Below are positions 44,368-54,131 of a DNA stretch of 64,000 nucleotides, in pieces. Position numbers and translations under genes: made by a program. The stretch comes from an uncultured Chitinophagaceae bacterium (GTDB lineage: Bacteria; Bacteroidota; Bacteroidia; Chitinophagales; Chitinophagaceae): NCBI GenBank assembly GCA_903895845.1, contig CAITVK010000098.1, positions 1 through 64,000 of the forward strand, given 5' to 3'. The notes beneath the pieces are model-generated. The model made no database searches and was not told the DNA's origin. It worked only from the letters and a program-made list of their open reading frames with translations. Within the stretch, counting starts at the first letter, position 1, and each line of letters opens with the position of its first letter.

Positions 44368-45660
44368 TTACTCAGCAACTACTACAACTTCAGTGGTCTT
44401 CTTTGCTGTTTTAAACAATAAAAATGCGCCCATAATAATCAATATCAGTGAAATGATTTCTGCCTGTGTAGGTTGAAAAGGTAAGCTTTCATATTTAGTA
44501 TTTACCCTGATTTTTTCTATCGTAAAACGTTCCAATCCATTAAAGATGAGGTAAAGTCCAGTCATTTGTCCTGCAATTTTTAGTTTGCTTCTCAATGACC
44601 AAAGAATGAAAAAAAGAATTGTGCACACCACTGTTTCATAAAAAGCAGTAGGGAAAACGGGAATAGGCAACTGACTACAATATTGAAGGTTATCGCAGCC
44701 CACAATGCGTGTACCCTCGCTGATTACATTGTGCGGATAGTTGTAAGCAAACAACCAGGTGGGCAAATGCCAGAAAGGTTGCACAGAAATGTGCCGAACT
44801 GCATCTAACGATTTAACCTGACTGAGGTAAAACTCCATGTTATGCCCTAAAATCATACTGAAATCGGTTGGGGTAGCTGCTACTACTTGTCCCGTTGGTG
44901 TAGAAATGAAGCTACTGTTAAGAATGCCCCAGTCGCCATCTCCACTGATATGGCAGCCAATACGGCCTATGGCATAACCAATCATTAGTGCAGGCGCAAA
45001 AGCATCGGATAGGTGTACAATACGAATCTTGTTTCTTCTGGCATAGATGGCAATAGTTGTTCCAGCGCAGATGAGACCACCATAGAAAGTTAGTCCACTA
45101 AAAGAGATCAAGGCACCGATAGGATCTTTGATAAAATCGTTCCAGTTCTCTAGGTTATGAAACACTTTAGCACCCGCAAAACCAAAGATGGCTGCATAGA
45201 TAACCAAATCGCCCACACGGTCATGAGGCCAGATGCGTATGTAACGTTCTTCGGGTTTGGCAAGTTTTTCTTTGTGCTTTTCCCACCATTTAAGTCCTGC
45301 AAAGATGGCACCTACCAATAAGCCAACGGGTATATTTCCTTTGGCGGAGAGTATAAATGCCTGCGGATCGTTCATTACATCAGGCAATATGAATGCGCTG
45401 ATGATTTTATATCCCAAAACAAAACCTAAAATAAAATTGATGATTAAGTCGGCGATGGAAGCAGGTGCACCCACCATTATTTTCTCTTCGGTACAGGAAA
45501 GTAGTCCTTGTCTTTGTTTTCTTTTCAGCTCTTCGGTAACAACCCAAGCGGCTACAAGAAAGCAGATGGCAACAAAAAAGCCAAAGGAATTGATTAGTTT
45601 CAGTGGCGTCCAGTCAACGCCAAACCAATCCTTAAAGGCATAGTATAAATTAGGGTACAT
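44368..45660 (-). CDS. lgt: Prolipoprotein diacylglyceryl transferase
   Basis: A 430-residue inner-membrane protein with the Lgt signature (GLTFYGGLICAGTTIAIYARR, then the HLSDAFAPALMIGYAIGRIGCHISGDGDWG motif). It attaches diacylglycerol to the cysteine of lipoproteins, the first step in lipoprotein maturation. It is longer than E. coli Lgt (291): an N-terminal extension and a loop with KRKQRQGLLSCTEEK, as usual in Bacteroidota. It would process the lipoproteins encoded in this window. It is monocistronic. Confidence 0.93.
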   Translation of the reverse strand: MYPNLYYAFKDWFGVDWTPLKLINSFGFFVAICFLVAAWVVTEELKRKQRQGLLSCTEEKIMVGAPASIADLIINFILGFVLGYKIISAFILPDVMNDPQAFILSAKGNIPVGLLVGAIFAGLKWWEKHKEKLAKPEERYIRIWPHDRVGDLVIYAAIFGFAGAKVFHNLENWNDFIKDPIGALISFSGLTFYGGLICAGTTIAIYARRNKIRIVHLSDAFAPALMIGYAIGRIGCHISGDGDWGILNSSFISTPTGQVVAATPTDFSMILGHNMEFYLSQVKSLDAVRHISVQPFWHLPTWLFAYNYPHNVISEGTRIVGCDNLQYCSQLPIPVFPTAFYETVVCTILFFILWSLRSKLKIAGQMTGLYLIFNGLERFTIEKIRVNTKYESLPFQPTQAEIISLILIIMGAFLLFKTAKKTTEVVVVAE

Positions 45661-45762
45661 ATTGCGTAAGTTAGTAAGGCGTTTGAAAGACCTTTTTAAA
45701 AAGTTTGCAATGATAATTAATAAAAAGCATCTTGCGTTAATTCAAATGCTTAATAAAAAACT

Positions 45763-45789
45763 AAAAAGCCCCACTTTGCAGTGAGGCTA
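45763..45789 (-). terminator. Terminator after bacilliredoxin gene
   Basis: On the minus strand, AGCCTCACT - GCAA - AGTGGGGCT is followed by TTTTTAG. The stem is 8-9 bp. It lies 24 bp beyond the stop at 45813. Confidence 0.75.
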
Positions 45790-45812
45790 ACTTATTTGTA
45801 CTAGAAAAAAGA

Positions 45813-46229
45813 TTAGTTGCAGTACTTGTCGAATTCGGCAATAAGGTGTTGTGCAATAACTTGTGCAGGACGTCCTTCTATCTGATGACGCTCTACCATA
45901 CTCACCAATTCACCATCCTTAAAAAGTGCAATTGCAGGAGAAGAAGGAGGATAAGGCAATAATAATTCGCGTGCTTGTTTTACTGCTTCCACATCAAAGC
46001 CAGCAAAGCTTGTGGCAAGATGTGTAGGTTTTTTAGAAGCATTGTTCACCGCCATCAAAACGCCTGGTCTGCAAGCGCCTGCAGCACATCCGCAAACCGA
46101 ATTGATTACCAAAAGGGTTGTTCCTTCTTGCTTCACTTTTTCTTTTACAAGGGCAGCTGTGTTTAAATCTTCAAAACCATTGTCTGTTAACTCTGCCTTC
46201 ATCGGCAATACTATTTCTGCTGGATACAT
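45813..46229 (-). CDS. Bacilliredoxin BrxA/BrxB-family protein
   Basis: A 138-residue protein of the YphP/YqiW family. It has the CGC motif (NSVCGCAAGACRPG, C46 and C48, with C53) in a thioredoxin-like fold. In Firmicutes it removes bacillithiol from oxidised proteins; in Bacteroidota it may serve a related low-molecular-weight thiol. A TACATTTG box at 46253-46260 could be its promoter. Cytoplasmic. Confidence 0.92.
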   Translation of the reverse strand: MYPAEIVLPMKAELTDNGFEDLNTAALVKEKVKQEGTTLLVINSVCGCAAGACRPGVLMAVNNASKKPTHLATSFAGFDVEAVKQARELLLPYPPSSPAIALFKDGELVSMVERHQIEGRPAQVIAQHLIAEFDKYCN

Positions 46230-46252
46230 TGTTATTATTTTTTATTAGAGCG

Positions 46253-46260
46253 CAAATGTA
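46253..46260 (-). promoter_or_regulatory. Possible -7 promoter element
   Basis: TACATTTG on the minus strand, matching TAnnTTTG, 24 bp upstream of the bacilliredoxin start. The -33 element is not clear. Confidence 0.4.
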
Positions 46261-46458
46261 CAATAAGAATAGGACTATCTATTGATTGAGGAAAGACAAT
46301 ATGCCTTTTTTCGCGTATCGAAAGTGACATTATGTCTATGTAATTCAATGTAAAATGCCACAATGGCTTTAATAAAGCCCTTTTTTATGCCTTGGAACAC
46401 CATTTGAATATTCGTTATTCATAAAACAACATTTAATAACAATATAAAATTTAAGATT

Positions 46459-46890
46459 ATGACACTCGTAAAACACAGCAGTCCAAGAGTCATCAACGAT
46501 TTGTTTGATGAAGTATTTAAAGGTTTCCCAACAACTTGGGGAAGTGATGGTTATTCAAAAAGGGTATTCCCAGCAGTAAACATTCACGAAACAAATGAAG
46601 CGTATTTGTTGGAATTGGCAGCAGCTGGTTTAAACAAAGAAGACTTTAAGGTTCATGCAGAAAATGATCTGTTGACCATAAGTTTTGAGAAGAGAGAAGA
46701 AGAAACACAAACAGATGCCAAAGTGATCAGGAGAGAGTTTGCACATCAAAGTTTCAAACGTAGCTTTAGCTTGGATGAAAAGATTAATGTGGAAGGGATT
46801 CAAGCAAGATACGAGAATGGTATCCTGAAGTTGACGCTTCCAAAGAAAGAAGAAGTAAAGATTTCTCCAAAAGAAATCACCATCCTATAG
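46459..46890 (+). CDS. Small heat shock protein (Hsp20 / alpha-crystallin)
   Basis: A 143-residue protein. The alpha-crystallin domain runs from about 38 (PAVNIHETNEAYLLELAAAGL) to 130 (ENGILKLTLPKKEE), with a short C-terminal IKEITIL-like tail carrying the I-x-I oligomerisation motif. It is an ATP-independent chaperone holding unfolded proteins. It is monocistronic with a strong terminator downstream. Confidence 0.95.
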   Translation: MTLVKHSSPRVINDLFDEVFKGFPTTWGSDGYSKRVFPAVNIHETNEAYLLELAAAGLNKEDFKVHAENDLLTISFEKREEETQTDAKVIRREFAHQSFKRSFSLDEKINVEGIQARYENGILKLTLPKKEEVKISPKEITIL

Positions 46891-46917
46891 TTTGTTTGGT
46901 AAGTGGAGTGGATGAAG

Positions 46918-46942
46918 AAAGCCCCGCGTGTTGCGGGGCTTT
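46918..46942 (+). terminator. Rho-independent terminator after hsp20
   Basis: The GC-rich stem AGCCCCGC / GCGGGGCT with loop GTGTT is followed by TTTTCTGTTTT. It lies 28 bp beyond the stop. Confidence 0.9.
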
Positions 46943-47034
46943 TCTGTTTTAGTGTATTTGTTATCTATTTTCCATCATTCGGTGTTCTTAAAAAAGTTTT
47001 AGGTAGTAATTTGAATGTATGCTTTGTTTTCGCC

Positions 47035-47250
47035 ACAAAGACTTAAAGGCTCAAAGTGGCACAAAAGGAATGAAAAAGTAACGCCCCATCTAGCGCCATA
47101 ATACCACCTAATCGTACTTGTCCTAAAATTCGAGGTCTAGCGATTCCTATCATTTACTCGCCAGTTGGAACCTTCATTATTCAACCTTTAGTAACTGCTA
47201 GTCCATGACGGGGGTCATGAAATACACTTTGAGACGTTAAGGCGCAAGAT
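47035..47250. repeat. Imperfect inverted repeat element, MITE-like
   Basis: CACAAAGACTTAAAGGCTCA on the left is partly matched by the complement of CACTTTGAGACGTTAAGGCG on the right (about 47225-47245). It is related in style to the palindrome at 61205-61352. No gene is seen in 46943-47252. Confidence 0.45.
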
Positions 47251-47252
47251 GG

Positions 47253-48377
47253 TTATTTGCCAGCAACATGAAACCCTACACCCAAAGAAAATCCTTTGTC
47301 ATCACTCAACCCAGCTCTTAACATCAGGCCTTTTCCCAAGTCAGCCTCTATACCAAGCCCCAACAAGAAGAGGGAAACATATTGTCTAGAGGATGTATTG
47401 CCCTCAGCATAAACGTTATTTACTTCCTTAAAAAAGCCATAAAATCCAAACCCTAAATAAAAATAAGGGCGAAACCGACCATTTAAAAAGTTTTCTTGAA
47501 ATGCCATTGGGATAGATAAAAATCTACCTCTATAGTTAACTGTTGTGTCGTTGAGAGTCCCATCAAAATTTATTATGCTACCTCGCTGTTCTATATCGCT
47601 ATACTTGTAGCCCTGATATCTTAGTCCGATGTTGAACGAGGTATTCTTAGAAAATTTGGGATAATAAATTCTATACATACCCTCCAAGCTGTAAATGCTT
47701 TGATTATGCATGAAAAGAGAAACATCAGCATTAAACATAAAAAAGTGCTTTGGTTTCTCTTTAAAATGGCTTATAAAAATCTTATTTCCGGATTGAAAAT
47801 GTTTGTTATACTCTTTTATCAGATTAACAATTCCTGTTTCACTGAATTCCATTTTGTCTATTGTTCCAGACAATTCCTCATCGTCCTGCAAGGCATTTTT
47901 TAAATATGATTTATAAAAGTTTTGAACCATCTCTCCAGTATTAATAGGCATTTCATCATCCTGAACTGGGTAAGTTAAATTGTTGTTTACAACTATATAG
48001 ATGGGCAAAGTTCTATAAAAAACAAGATACAGGCTTGCCTTTCCTTTTAGTATTAGTCTGGCAAAAGAAGTAATACTGTCCTTACCTGAATTTGGCAAAT
48101 ACCGAAGTGACTCAAAAATTTCACCATCATCCATCATAAAGTTCTGAACGCTAGACGTGTCATAAGTGGTGGCTATTACTTGATCTTGGGTTTGTTTGAA
48201 TGCAATCTTATAACTCATCCGCCTGAAGTCTTCATTCTTGATAAACCCGTCTTTTATTTCCTTATTTTTCAGATGGATTTCACCCTTTATGTACTCGTCT
48301 GTTAATTGGGCAAATAGTAGTGCAGGAAGCTTCAAAAGCAATAGTACCAAAAAGGTTCTTAACAAGAAAGTCCGCAT
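47253..48377 (-). CDS. Secreted, outer-membrane barrel-like protein
   Basis: A 374-residue protein from the ATG at 48377, chosen because it begins a clean signal peptide (RTFLLRTFLVLLLLKLPALL). Earlier in-frame starts (48422 ATG, 48440 TTG) would put 15-21 residues before it. The N-terminal mature part resembles DUF-type stress domains (KGEIHLKNKEIKDGFIKNED). The C-terminal 150 residues look like an eight- to ten-strand barrel (YRIYYPKFSKNTSFNIGLRY, PYFYLGFGFYGF). It is probably an outer-membrane protein of unknown function. Confidence 0.7.
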   Translation of the reverse strand: MRTFLLRTFLVLLLLKLPALLFAQLTDEYIKGEIHLKNKEIKDGFIKNEDFRRMSYKIAFKQTQDQVIATTYDTSSVQNFMMDDGEIFESLRYLPNSGKDSITSFARLILKGKASLYLVFYRTLPIYIVVNNNLTYPVQDDEMPINTGEMVQNFYKSYLKNALQDDEELSGTIDKMEFSETGIVNLIKEYNKHFQSGNKIFISHFKEKPKHFFMFNADVSLFMHNQSIYSLEGMYRIYYPKFSKNTSFNIGLRYQGYKYSDIEQRGSIINFDGTLNDTTVNYRGRFLSIPMAFQENFLNGRFRPYFYLGFGFYGFFKEVNNVYAEGNTSSRQYVSLFLLGLGIEADLGKGLMLRAGLSDDKGFSLGVGFHVAGK

Positions 48378-48463
48378 ACTTAGCAGATAATTTGATTGGT
48401 TTAAAAAAGGTATCCTATTCATTATTGGCATTCTTAGCAATCTAAAACATGTTCATTATATCG

Positions 48464-48471
48464 CAAATATA
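48464..48471 (-). promoter_or_regulatory. Possible -7 promoter element
   Basis: TATATTTG on the minus strand, a match to TAnnTTTG, about 90 bp upstream of the chosen start at 48377. Confidence 0.4.
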
Positions 48472-48547
48472 GTAATCTGAGGGGTATTGAAATTAACAAG
48501 CAATCCATTTTTGGCTTGTTTGTTTCAATATTTTGCTTACTAAACCC

Positions 48548-48799
48548 TTCTGAGTGCGTACTAAAGTGTTCTGAGTGCATACTAAACCCTTCTGAGTGCT
48601 TACAAAGGTGTTCTGAGTGCTTACTAACCCCCTCTGAGTGCTTACAAGAGCGTTCTGAGTGCTTACTAAACCCTTCTGAGTGCTTACTAAAGCGTTCTGA
48701 GTGCTTACAAAGACGTTCTGAGTGCTTACAAAGGCGTTCTGAGTGCTTACTAAAGCGTTCTGAGTGTGTACTAAGGCGTTCTGAGTGTGTACTGAACAA
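48548..48799. repeat. 21-bp tandem array (12 units)
   Basis: Twelve consecutive units of exactly 21 bp begin TTCTGAGTGC (last two TTCTGAGTGT), followed by a variable TACTAAAGCG, TACAAAGGCG or TACTAAACCC end. Both strands are open across it because 21 is divisible by three; the minus frame repeats KHSER-like heptads. No start or ribosome site supports a protein. Confidence 0.9.
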
Positions 48800-48845
48800 T
48801 AGTATCGATAGTATCCAAAGAAGTGTGTAAATCCTAATGAAACAA

Positions 48846-48884
48846 AAAAAGAGTCTGTTGAGGTATTAACTCCAACAGACTCTT
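48846..48884 (-). terminator. Rho-independent terminator of the large T9SS gene
   Basis: The stem AAAAGAGTCTGTTG / CAACAGACTCTTTT with an internal loop is followed on the minus strand by a run of T. It lies 42 bp beyond the stop at 48926. Confidence 0.85.
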
Positions 48885-48925
48885 TTACTATCTAATAGTT
48901 ACTAACTAATATCTAAGTCTAAAGC

Positions 48926-51900
48926 TTATTCCTTAATAAACCCAACCTTACTAGTGCTTCCATCGGTTGTTTGAATGCGTAGGTGATACACTCCAGCTTG
49001 TAACCTGCTTACATTGATTGCTGGATTGGTAGCATCTTTTAGGTATTGATAACTTACAACCCTTCCCAGATTATCAACCACCTCTACCGAAGTAATATGC
49101 GCACCATTGATGGTTAATACACTTTTGGTAGGATTTGGATAGACTGTTAAATGGAAATTGTTGGAAGACAATTGAACAGTTACTACGTTACTGTAAGTGA
49201 AAGTACCCGATTTGTCTACAATCTTCAAGCGATAATAATTTAATGTACTTGCAGTCGTAATCCGATCTGTGAAGCTGTACGAATCGATGCCATTGTTTCT
49301 GGCAGACACACTACCTACTTCGTTGAAAGTAAGTCCATTTGTGCTACTTTCAATTACAAAAGAAGCAGTACTTATTTCCTTGGCAGTATTCCATTGCAAC
49401 AAAGTACCATTGCTTGCAGACTTTGCGGAGAATGAAGTCAACGAAACCGGAAGTGGATTGCTAACCAATATTACATTACTTGTAGCAGTAGGGTTGAGTA
49501 CACACGGCGCATTGCTATTAAGAACACACCATACACTATCACCACTTACTAGTGCCGTATCTACATAAATACTATCAGTAGAAACAATTGCACTGTTTTT
49601 AAACCATTGATAAGATGGAGAAACACCTGCATTGGTTGCAACTGCTGTAAATGTTTCGGTAGCGCCATTGATTGCAGATTTGATTGAAACATTAGGCGTT
49701 ACGATAGGATTGATAGTAAGCAACAAGGTATTGCTTGAAGTTGTATCGGCCAATAAGCAGCCCGCTGCACTTCTGATGAGGGTACAGTTGATGGTGATTT
49801 GCCCGGTGAAATGAGGGGCATAAGTCAGCGTATCTGATGAATAACCAGGAAGCGTAATGTTATCTATGCTCCATTGATACTTAGGTGCCGAACCTCCATT
49901 GGTAGGAGTGGCAGTAACTGTAATTGGATTGCCACTGCATGAAGTATCGACAGATGCTTGTATGGTAACAGAAGCCGCTTCATTTGTAGTAATAACAGAA
50001 AGTACCAGATAGGCAATACTATCACAACCTACCGCATTGGTGAGGCGAGCGGAATAAGTGCCCGCTGTAGAATAAGTAGTTCCATTGAAAGTGTAAGTAC
50101 TGCCTGCACAGATGCTTGCTTTGGTAGTAGATGTAGAGGTATCCTTAACGGTTAATACCAATACTGCCAAACTATCACAACCTACCGCATTGGTTAGGCG
50201 AGCGGAATAATTGCCCGCTGTAGAATAAGTAGTTCCATTGAAGGTATAAGTACTGCCAGCACAGATACTCACCTTAGTAATAGATGTAGAGGTATCCTTA
50301 ACGGTTAATACCAAAACTGCCAAACTATCACAACCTACCGCATTGGTTAGGTGGAATGAGTATGTGCCTGCCTTTGTATAACTGCTTCCATTGAAGGTGT
50401 ATGAATTGCCTGCACAGATACTTACCTTAGTAGTAGAGGTAGAGGTATCCTTGACAGTTAATATCAGATGGGCAGCACTATCAGCACCAACACTATTGGT
50501 AAGGTGCACAGTATAACTACCAGCTGTATCGAAAGTAGAACCGTTGAAGATAACACTTGTTCCTGCACAGATGCTAGTGTCTGTAGTAGAGGAAGTAGCA
50601 GCGGATGTTACACTACCATACACCGTGAAGTTGGTAATAGTAAACTGCGAAGCATTGGCTCTTGCAGCAGCATTCCACAGATAAACCCTTAGGTATAAAG
50701 TAGTGTTATTATTGACTAATATACTCAGGCCAGCTGTGTCGGCACCACTTACCAAATAACCAGCAGTTCTGTTTACTAAGTTACCTGTACTTCCAGTAGA
50801 GTCTAAGAAAGTGCTTGTTCCGTTAGCAAGCTGAGTAGAATCACCAACGGCATAGTTTACTGCATAGTAATTGGTTGTACTTGCCACAGTTCCGTTTCCT
50901 TTTAGAGTTATTCCGTTTATATCCAACTTATACCCTTTCGCAGGACTAATTGCAAACTGTACATAAGCATTCTTGGCACTAGCAGTGTCGAAGGTTGCAC
51001 CGGCACCATCAGCAGCAAATCCAGCAGTACGGGCTGCCCTCGTACCAAAAGTAATTGTTCTTCTTGTTACGGCAGGTACTTCCAGGATACCACTTCCATA
51101 GGTAATGCCCGCAACTACATTTTTACCGGCAGCAATAAATGGTGTAGTTGTTTTTATGCCCGTAATGATATTCGCTGTATTATAAACAAATCCTGTTGCG
51201 GTAATCACACCATTAGGTGTGGTTACAAATAGATCGCCAGTGGTGCCATTGCCTACTATGGCTAGAATTAGTGTATCGCTGACAACAGAGAAGCTTGCAG
51301 CTGGTGTGCCACCAAGACTAACGGCAGTAGTACCAGTGAAGTTGACACCACTGATTGTTATGGTATCACCAATTGCTGCATTTGTTGGGAAGAATGAACT
51401 GATAACAGGGGAACAACTAATGAGGATATTGACGTTATGATAGATGCTATCGCACCCAATAGAACTCATCACAGTATCAATAAAGCTTGTACTGGAGGTA
51501 TAGCTGACATTCTTATAGGTAACTGAGGTACAGTTAATGTAATTTAAAGTATCAGTTGTAGCAGGGGCAGTTACTTTCAGTTTAAGGATAGCAGTGCTAT
51601 CCCCGCCACCAGTATTGGTGAGATGAGCAACATAAGAACCTGTTGTTGCGTAACTAGTGCCATTGAACAAGTATGAGCTACCATTACAGATAGTTGCATT
51701 GGTAATAGAAGAAGTAGCATCGGCAGTAACGCTACCACTCAACGTGAAGTTGGTAATAGTAAACTGAGAAGTATTGGCTCTTGCAGAAGCATTCCACAGA
51801 TAAACCCTGATATAAATGGTTGATCCATCCTTTACGGCAATGTTTTGTCCTGCGGTGTCTGCACCACTAGCCAGATAACCAGTAGTTCTATACAAAATAT

Positions 51901-53506
51901 TACCTGCATTGCCAGTAGAGTCTAAGAAAGTGCTTCCTCCACTTGTAAATAAGGTAGAATCCCCAATTGCATAAGCTACCGCATAATAGTTTGTTGCACT
52001 TGCTACGGTACCATTTCCTTTGATATTAATGCTGTTTATGTTTAGATTATAACCCAAAGCAGGGCTAACGGCAAACTGTACATACTGATTATTGGCATTA
52101 GCAGTATCAAAGGTTGTTGTGGTAGTGCCCGCAGCAAAACCACCTCCACCACCTGCACCAGCGGCTCTTCTTGTTCCGAAGATTATAGTGCCAGTTCTTA
52201 CTGTTGGAACTTGTAGTATTCCGGCTCCAGCAGTAATAGAAGCTGTTACATTGCTACCCGCATTTAAGAATGGGGTTGTTGCCTTGATTCCTTTTATGAT
52301 GTTTGCTGGGTTATAAGTGAACCCAGGAAGAAACCCTGTTCCATTTGCGTTGGTTACATAGACATCTCCGGTTGTGCCAGTGCCAATTGTTGCAAGTAAA
52401 GTAGTATCGTTAACTACAGAAAACCAGATTGCATTGGTACCTCCAAAACTAACATTTGTTGTTCCTGTAAAATTGATGCCTTTTATGGTAACAGTGTCGC
52501 CATTGGCAGCAGTGGTAGGTGTGAAGGAACTTACCACTGGGCTACAACTTATAGAGATGGTAACCACATTATAGACGCTGTCGCAACCTTGAAGTGTTCG
52601 AACAGTATCTGTAAACACAGTTGGAGAAGTGTATGTGGTTCCTTTAAAAGTAACGCCCGTACAACCAGTCAGATTGGTAGCAGTGGTAGTAGCGGGTGCA
52701 CTTACTGTAAGATTTAAAGTTGCAGCACTATCTGCTCCCACACTGTTGAGGGTGTGATAAACATAAGTACCAGAAGTAGTATAACTCGTGCCATTAAATA
52801 AGTAAGATCCACCGGCACATATAGAAGCATTTGTTGTAGATGCAGTTGCTTTTGTTACAGTTGCAGTACCGCTGATAACAAAGTTGTTGATGGTAAATAC
52901 CGAGTTGTTAACCCTTGCTGCTGCACCCCACAGATATATACGCAAGTATAAGGTTGACCCATTATTTACAGTAATGTTTTGACCAACAGTATCGGCCCCA
53001 CTAGCCAAATAGTTACTGGTTGTGTAAAGAATATTTCCAGTAACACCTGCCGAATCAAGGAATGTGCTTGTACCACCAGCAAACGCAGCGGTATCTCCTA
53101 TAGAATAGGTAACTGCATAATAGTTTGTAGCACCTGCAATAGTGCCGATACCTCTTAGCGAAATACCAGTAATATTTAGGTCGTATCCAGCAACAGGACT
53201 AATAGCCCATTGCACCCATTCTCCTTTTGTATCGGCAGTTGCAAAAGTGGCAGTTCGTCCATCAGCAGCAAATCCACCAGTACGGGCATTACCGCTACCG
53301 AATGTGATGGTACCTCTAGCAGCAGCTGGGGCTCTAAGAACGCCAGCACCATTACTGATTGTAGCAGTTGCATTTTTGTTGGTAGTAATAAAGGGAGTAG
53401 TGGCCTTGATGCCACTAACAATTGTCTGGGCATTTGACGACGACCCAATTATTACTAACAATAAAACTAGAAAGAAAGAAGACAAACTAATGTTGATACG
53501 TTTCAT
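48926..53506 (-). CDS. Giant modular T9SS surface protein
   Basis: A 1526-residue protein. A signal peptide covers about 1-27. Three related modules of about 200 residues follow (each GIKATTPF..., TFLDS, TLYLRIYLWNAAAR), separated by IPT/TIG domains (SSFTPTTAANGDTVTIKGINFTG type). Then come four or more short repeats with SICAGSTYTFNGTTYSTAGTY, and a fibronectin-like segment. The C-terminal T9SS domain (VYPNPTKS, ending VGFIKE) starts at about 1440. It is likely a surface adhesin or exopolymer-associated protein. The near-identical repeats suggest ongoing copy-number change. Confidence 0.85.
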   Translation of the reverse strand: MKRINISLSSFFLVLLLVIIGSSSNAQTIVSGIKATTPFITTNKNATATISNGAGVLRAPAAARGTITFGSGNARTGGFAADGRTATFATADTKGEWVQWAISPVAGYDLNITGISLRGIGTIAGATNYYAVTYSIGDTAAFAGGTSTFLDSAGVTGNILYTTSNYLASGADTVGQNITVNNGSTLYLRIYLWGAAARVNNSVFTINNFVISGTATVTKATASTTNASICAGGSYLFNGTSYTTSGTYVYHTLNSVGADSAATLNLTVSAPATTTATNLTGCTGVTFKGTTYTSPTVFTDTVRTLQGCDSVYNVVTISISCSPVVSSFTPTTAANGDTVTIKGINFTGTTNVSFGGTNAIWFSVVNDTTLLATIGTGTTGDVYVTNANGTGFLPGFTYNPANIIKGIKATTPFLNAGSNVTASITAGAGILQVPTVRTGTIIFGTRRAAGAGGGGGFAAGTTTTTFDTANANNQYVQFAVSPALGYNLNINSINIKGNGTVASATNYYAVAYAIGDSTLFTSGGSTFLDSTGNAGNILYRTTGYLASGADTAGQNIAVKDGSTIYIRVYLWNASARANTSQFTITNFTLSGSVTADATSSITNATICNGSSYLFNGTSYATTGSYVAHLTNTGGGDSTAILKLKVTAPATTDTLNYINCTSVTYKNVSYTSSTSFIDTVMSSIGCDSIYHNVNILISCSPVISSFFPTNAAIGDTITISGVNFTGTTAVSLGGTPAASFSVVSDTLILAIVGNGTTGDLFVTTPNGVITATGFVYNTANIITGIKTTTPFIAAGKNVVAGITYGSGILEVPAVTRRTITFGTRAARTAGFAADGAGATFDTASAKNAYVQFAISPAKGYKLDINGITLKGNGTVASTTNYYAVNYAVGDSTQLANGTSTFLDSTGSTGNLVNRTAGYLVSGADTAGLSILVNNNTTLYLRVYLWNAAARANASQFTITNFTVYGSVTSAATSSTTDTSICAGTSVIFNGSTFDTAGSYTVHLTNSVGADSAAHLILTVKDTSTSTTKVSICAGNSYTFNGSSYTKAGTYSFHLTNAVGCDSLAVLVLTVKDTSTSITKVSICAGSTYTFNGTTYSTAGNYSARLTNAVGCDSLAVLVLTVKDTSTSTTKASICAGSTYTFNGTTYSTAGTYSARLTNAVGCDSIAYLVLSVITTNEAASVTIQASVDTSCSGNPITVTATPTNGGSAPKYQWSIDNITLPGYSSDTLTYAPHFTGQITINCTLIRSAAGCLLADTTSSNTLLLTINPIVTPNVSIKSAINGATETFTAVATNAGVSPSYQWFKNSAIVSTDSIYVDTALVSGDSVWCVLNSNAPCVLNPTATSNVILVSNPLPVSLTSFSAKSASNGTLLQWNTAKEISTASFVIESSTNGLTFNEVGSVSARNNGIDSYSFTDRITTASTLNYYRLKIVDKSGTFTYSNVVTVQLSSNNFHLTVYPNPTKSVLTINGAHITSVEVVDNLGRVVSYQYLKDATNPAINVSRLQAGVYHLRIQTTDGSTSKVGFIKE

Positions 53507-53720
53507 TACTAAGTTGTTTTTTGAGTACTTAAATTGTTAAAGAGTTAAATAGATATCAGGTCTATTCATTTAAAAAACGAATAAACCTTGATAAGGATGC
53601 CTCAAAGTTTTTTTGCGCTGCCTGAGAAATTGTTTTTTCTTGAGTAAAAAGTAAGCAATTGCAGATAAAATAAACAAGTTGTTGACTGACAACCGTAAAT
53701 AAGTTATAAACCAAGCATAC

Positions 53721-54107
53721 TTAATTCTTTACAAAATACTTTTCAGAATATTTTAGCAGGCAGAAAGTACAGAAGGTAAATACTGATAATCCAATATTGG
53801 CACTTCCATTATACAGAAAGCTATTGGGCATGAAGCCTGTAGCAAAAAGTCCCCATCTTATTAAAAAGTAAATTGAATTGAATACATAAATCCCGAGCCA
53901 GCTGTAGGTCAGCCATTTGGCAGCACTAGATTTAAGGTAGAACCAACCTGATATCCCATTAGTCATCAGCATGAGCAAAACAAAGAAAGATAGTCCGTTT
54001 ATCGGCCAACTCAGGTGTCCTGCCCACTTTGTCTCTATTAAGTAATGTGTAGCTATGTCTACAACCAAAATGATGAAGAATATGACAAGCAGCTTTACGT
54101 ATTTCAT
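53721..54107 (-). CDS. Exosortase-associated-like small membrane protein
   Basis: A 128-residue protein with four predicted membrane helices (VKLLVIFFIILVVDIAT, LSFFVLLMLM, SWLGIYVFNSIYFLI, IGLSVFTFCTFCLL). It lies 24 bp downstream of the exosortase gene on the same strand, where Bacteroidota exosortase loci usually carry a small accessory membrane protein. I infer that role from position and topology; no signature motif was recognised. Confidence 0.6.
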   Translation of the reverse strand: MKYVKLLVIFFIILVVDIATHYLIETKWAGHLSWPINGLSFFVLLMLMTNGISGWFYLKSSAAKWLTYSWLGIYVFNSIYFLIRWGLFATGFMPNSFLYNGSANIGLSVFTFCTFCLLKYSEKYFVKN

Positions 54108-54131
54108 GGTATAAAGTTATTTTAATAGTCT

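Noticed and set aside
48434-48830. Repeat proteins on either strand of the 21-bp array
   Set aside because: Both strands are open because the unit is divisible by three; there is no start context or domain support.
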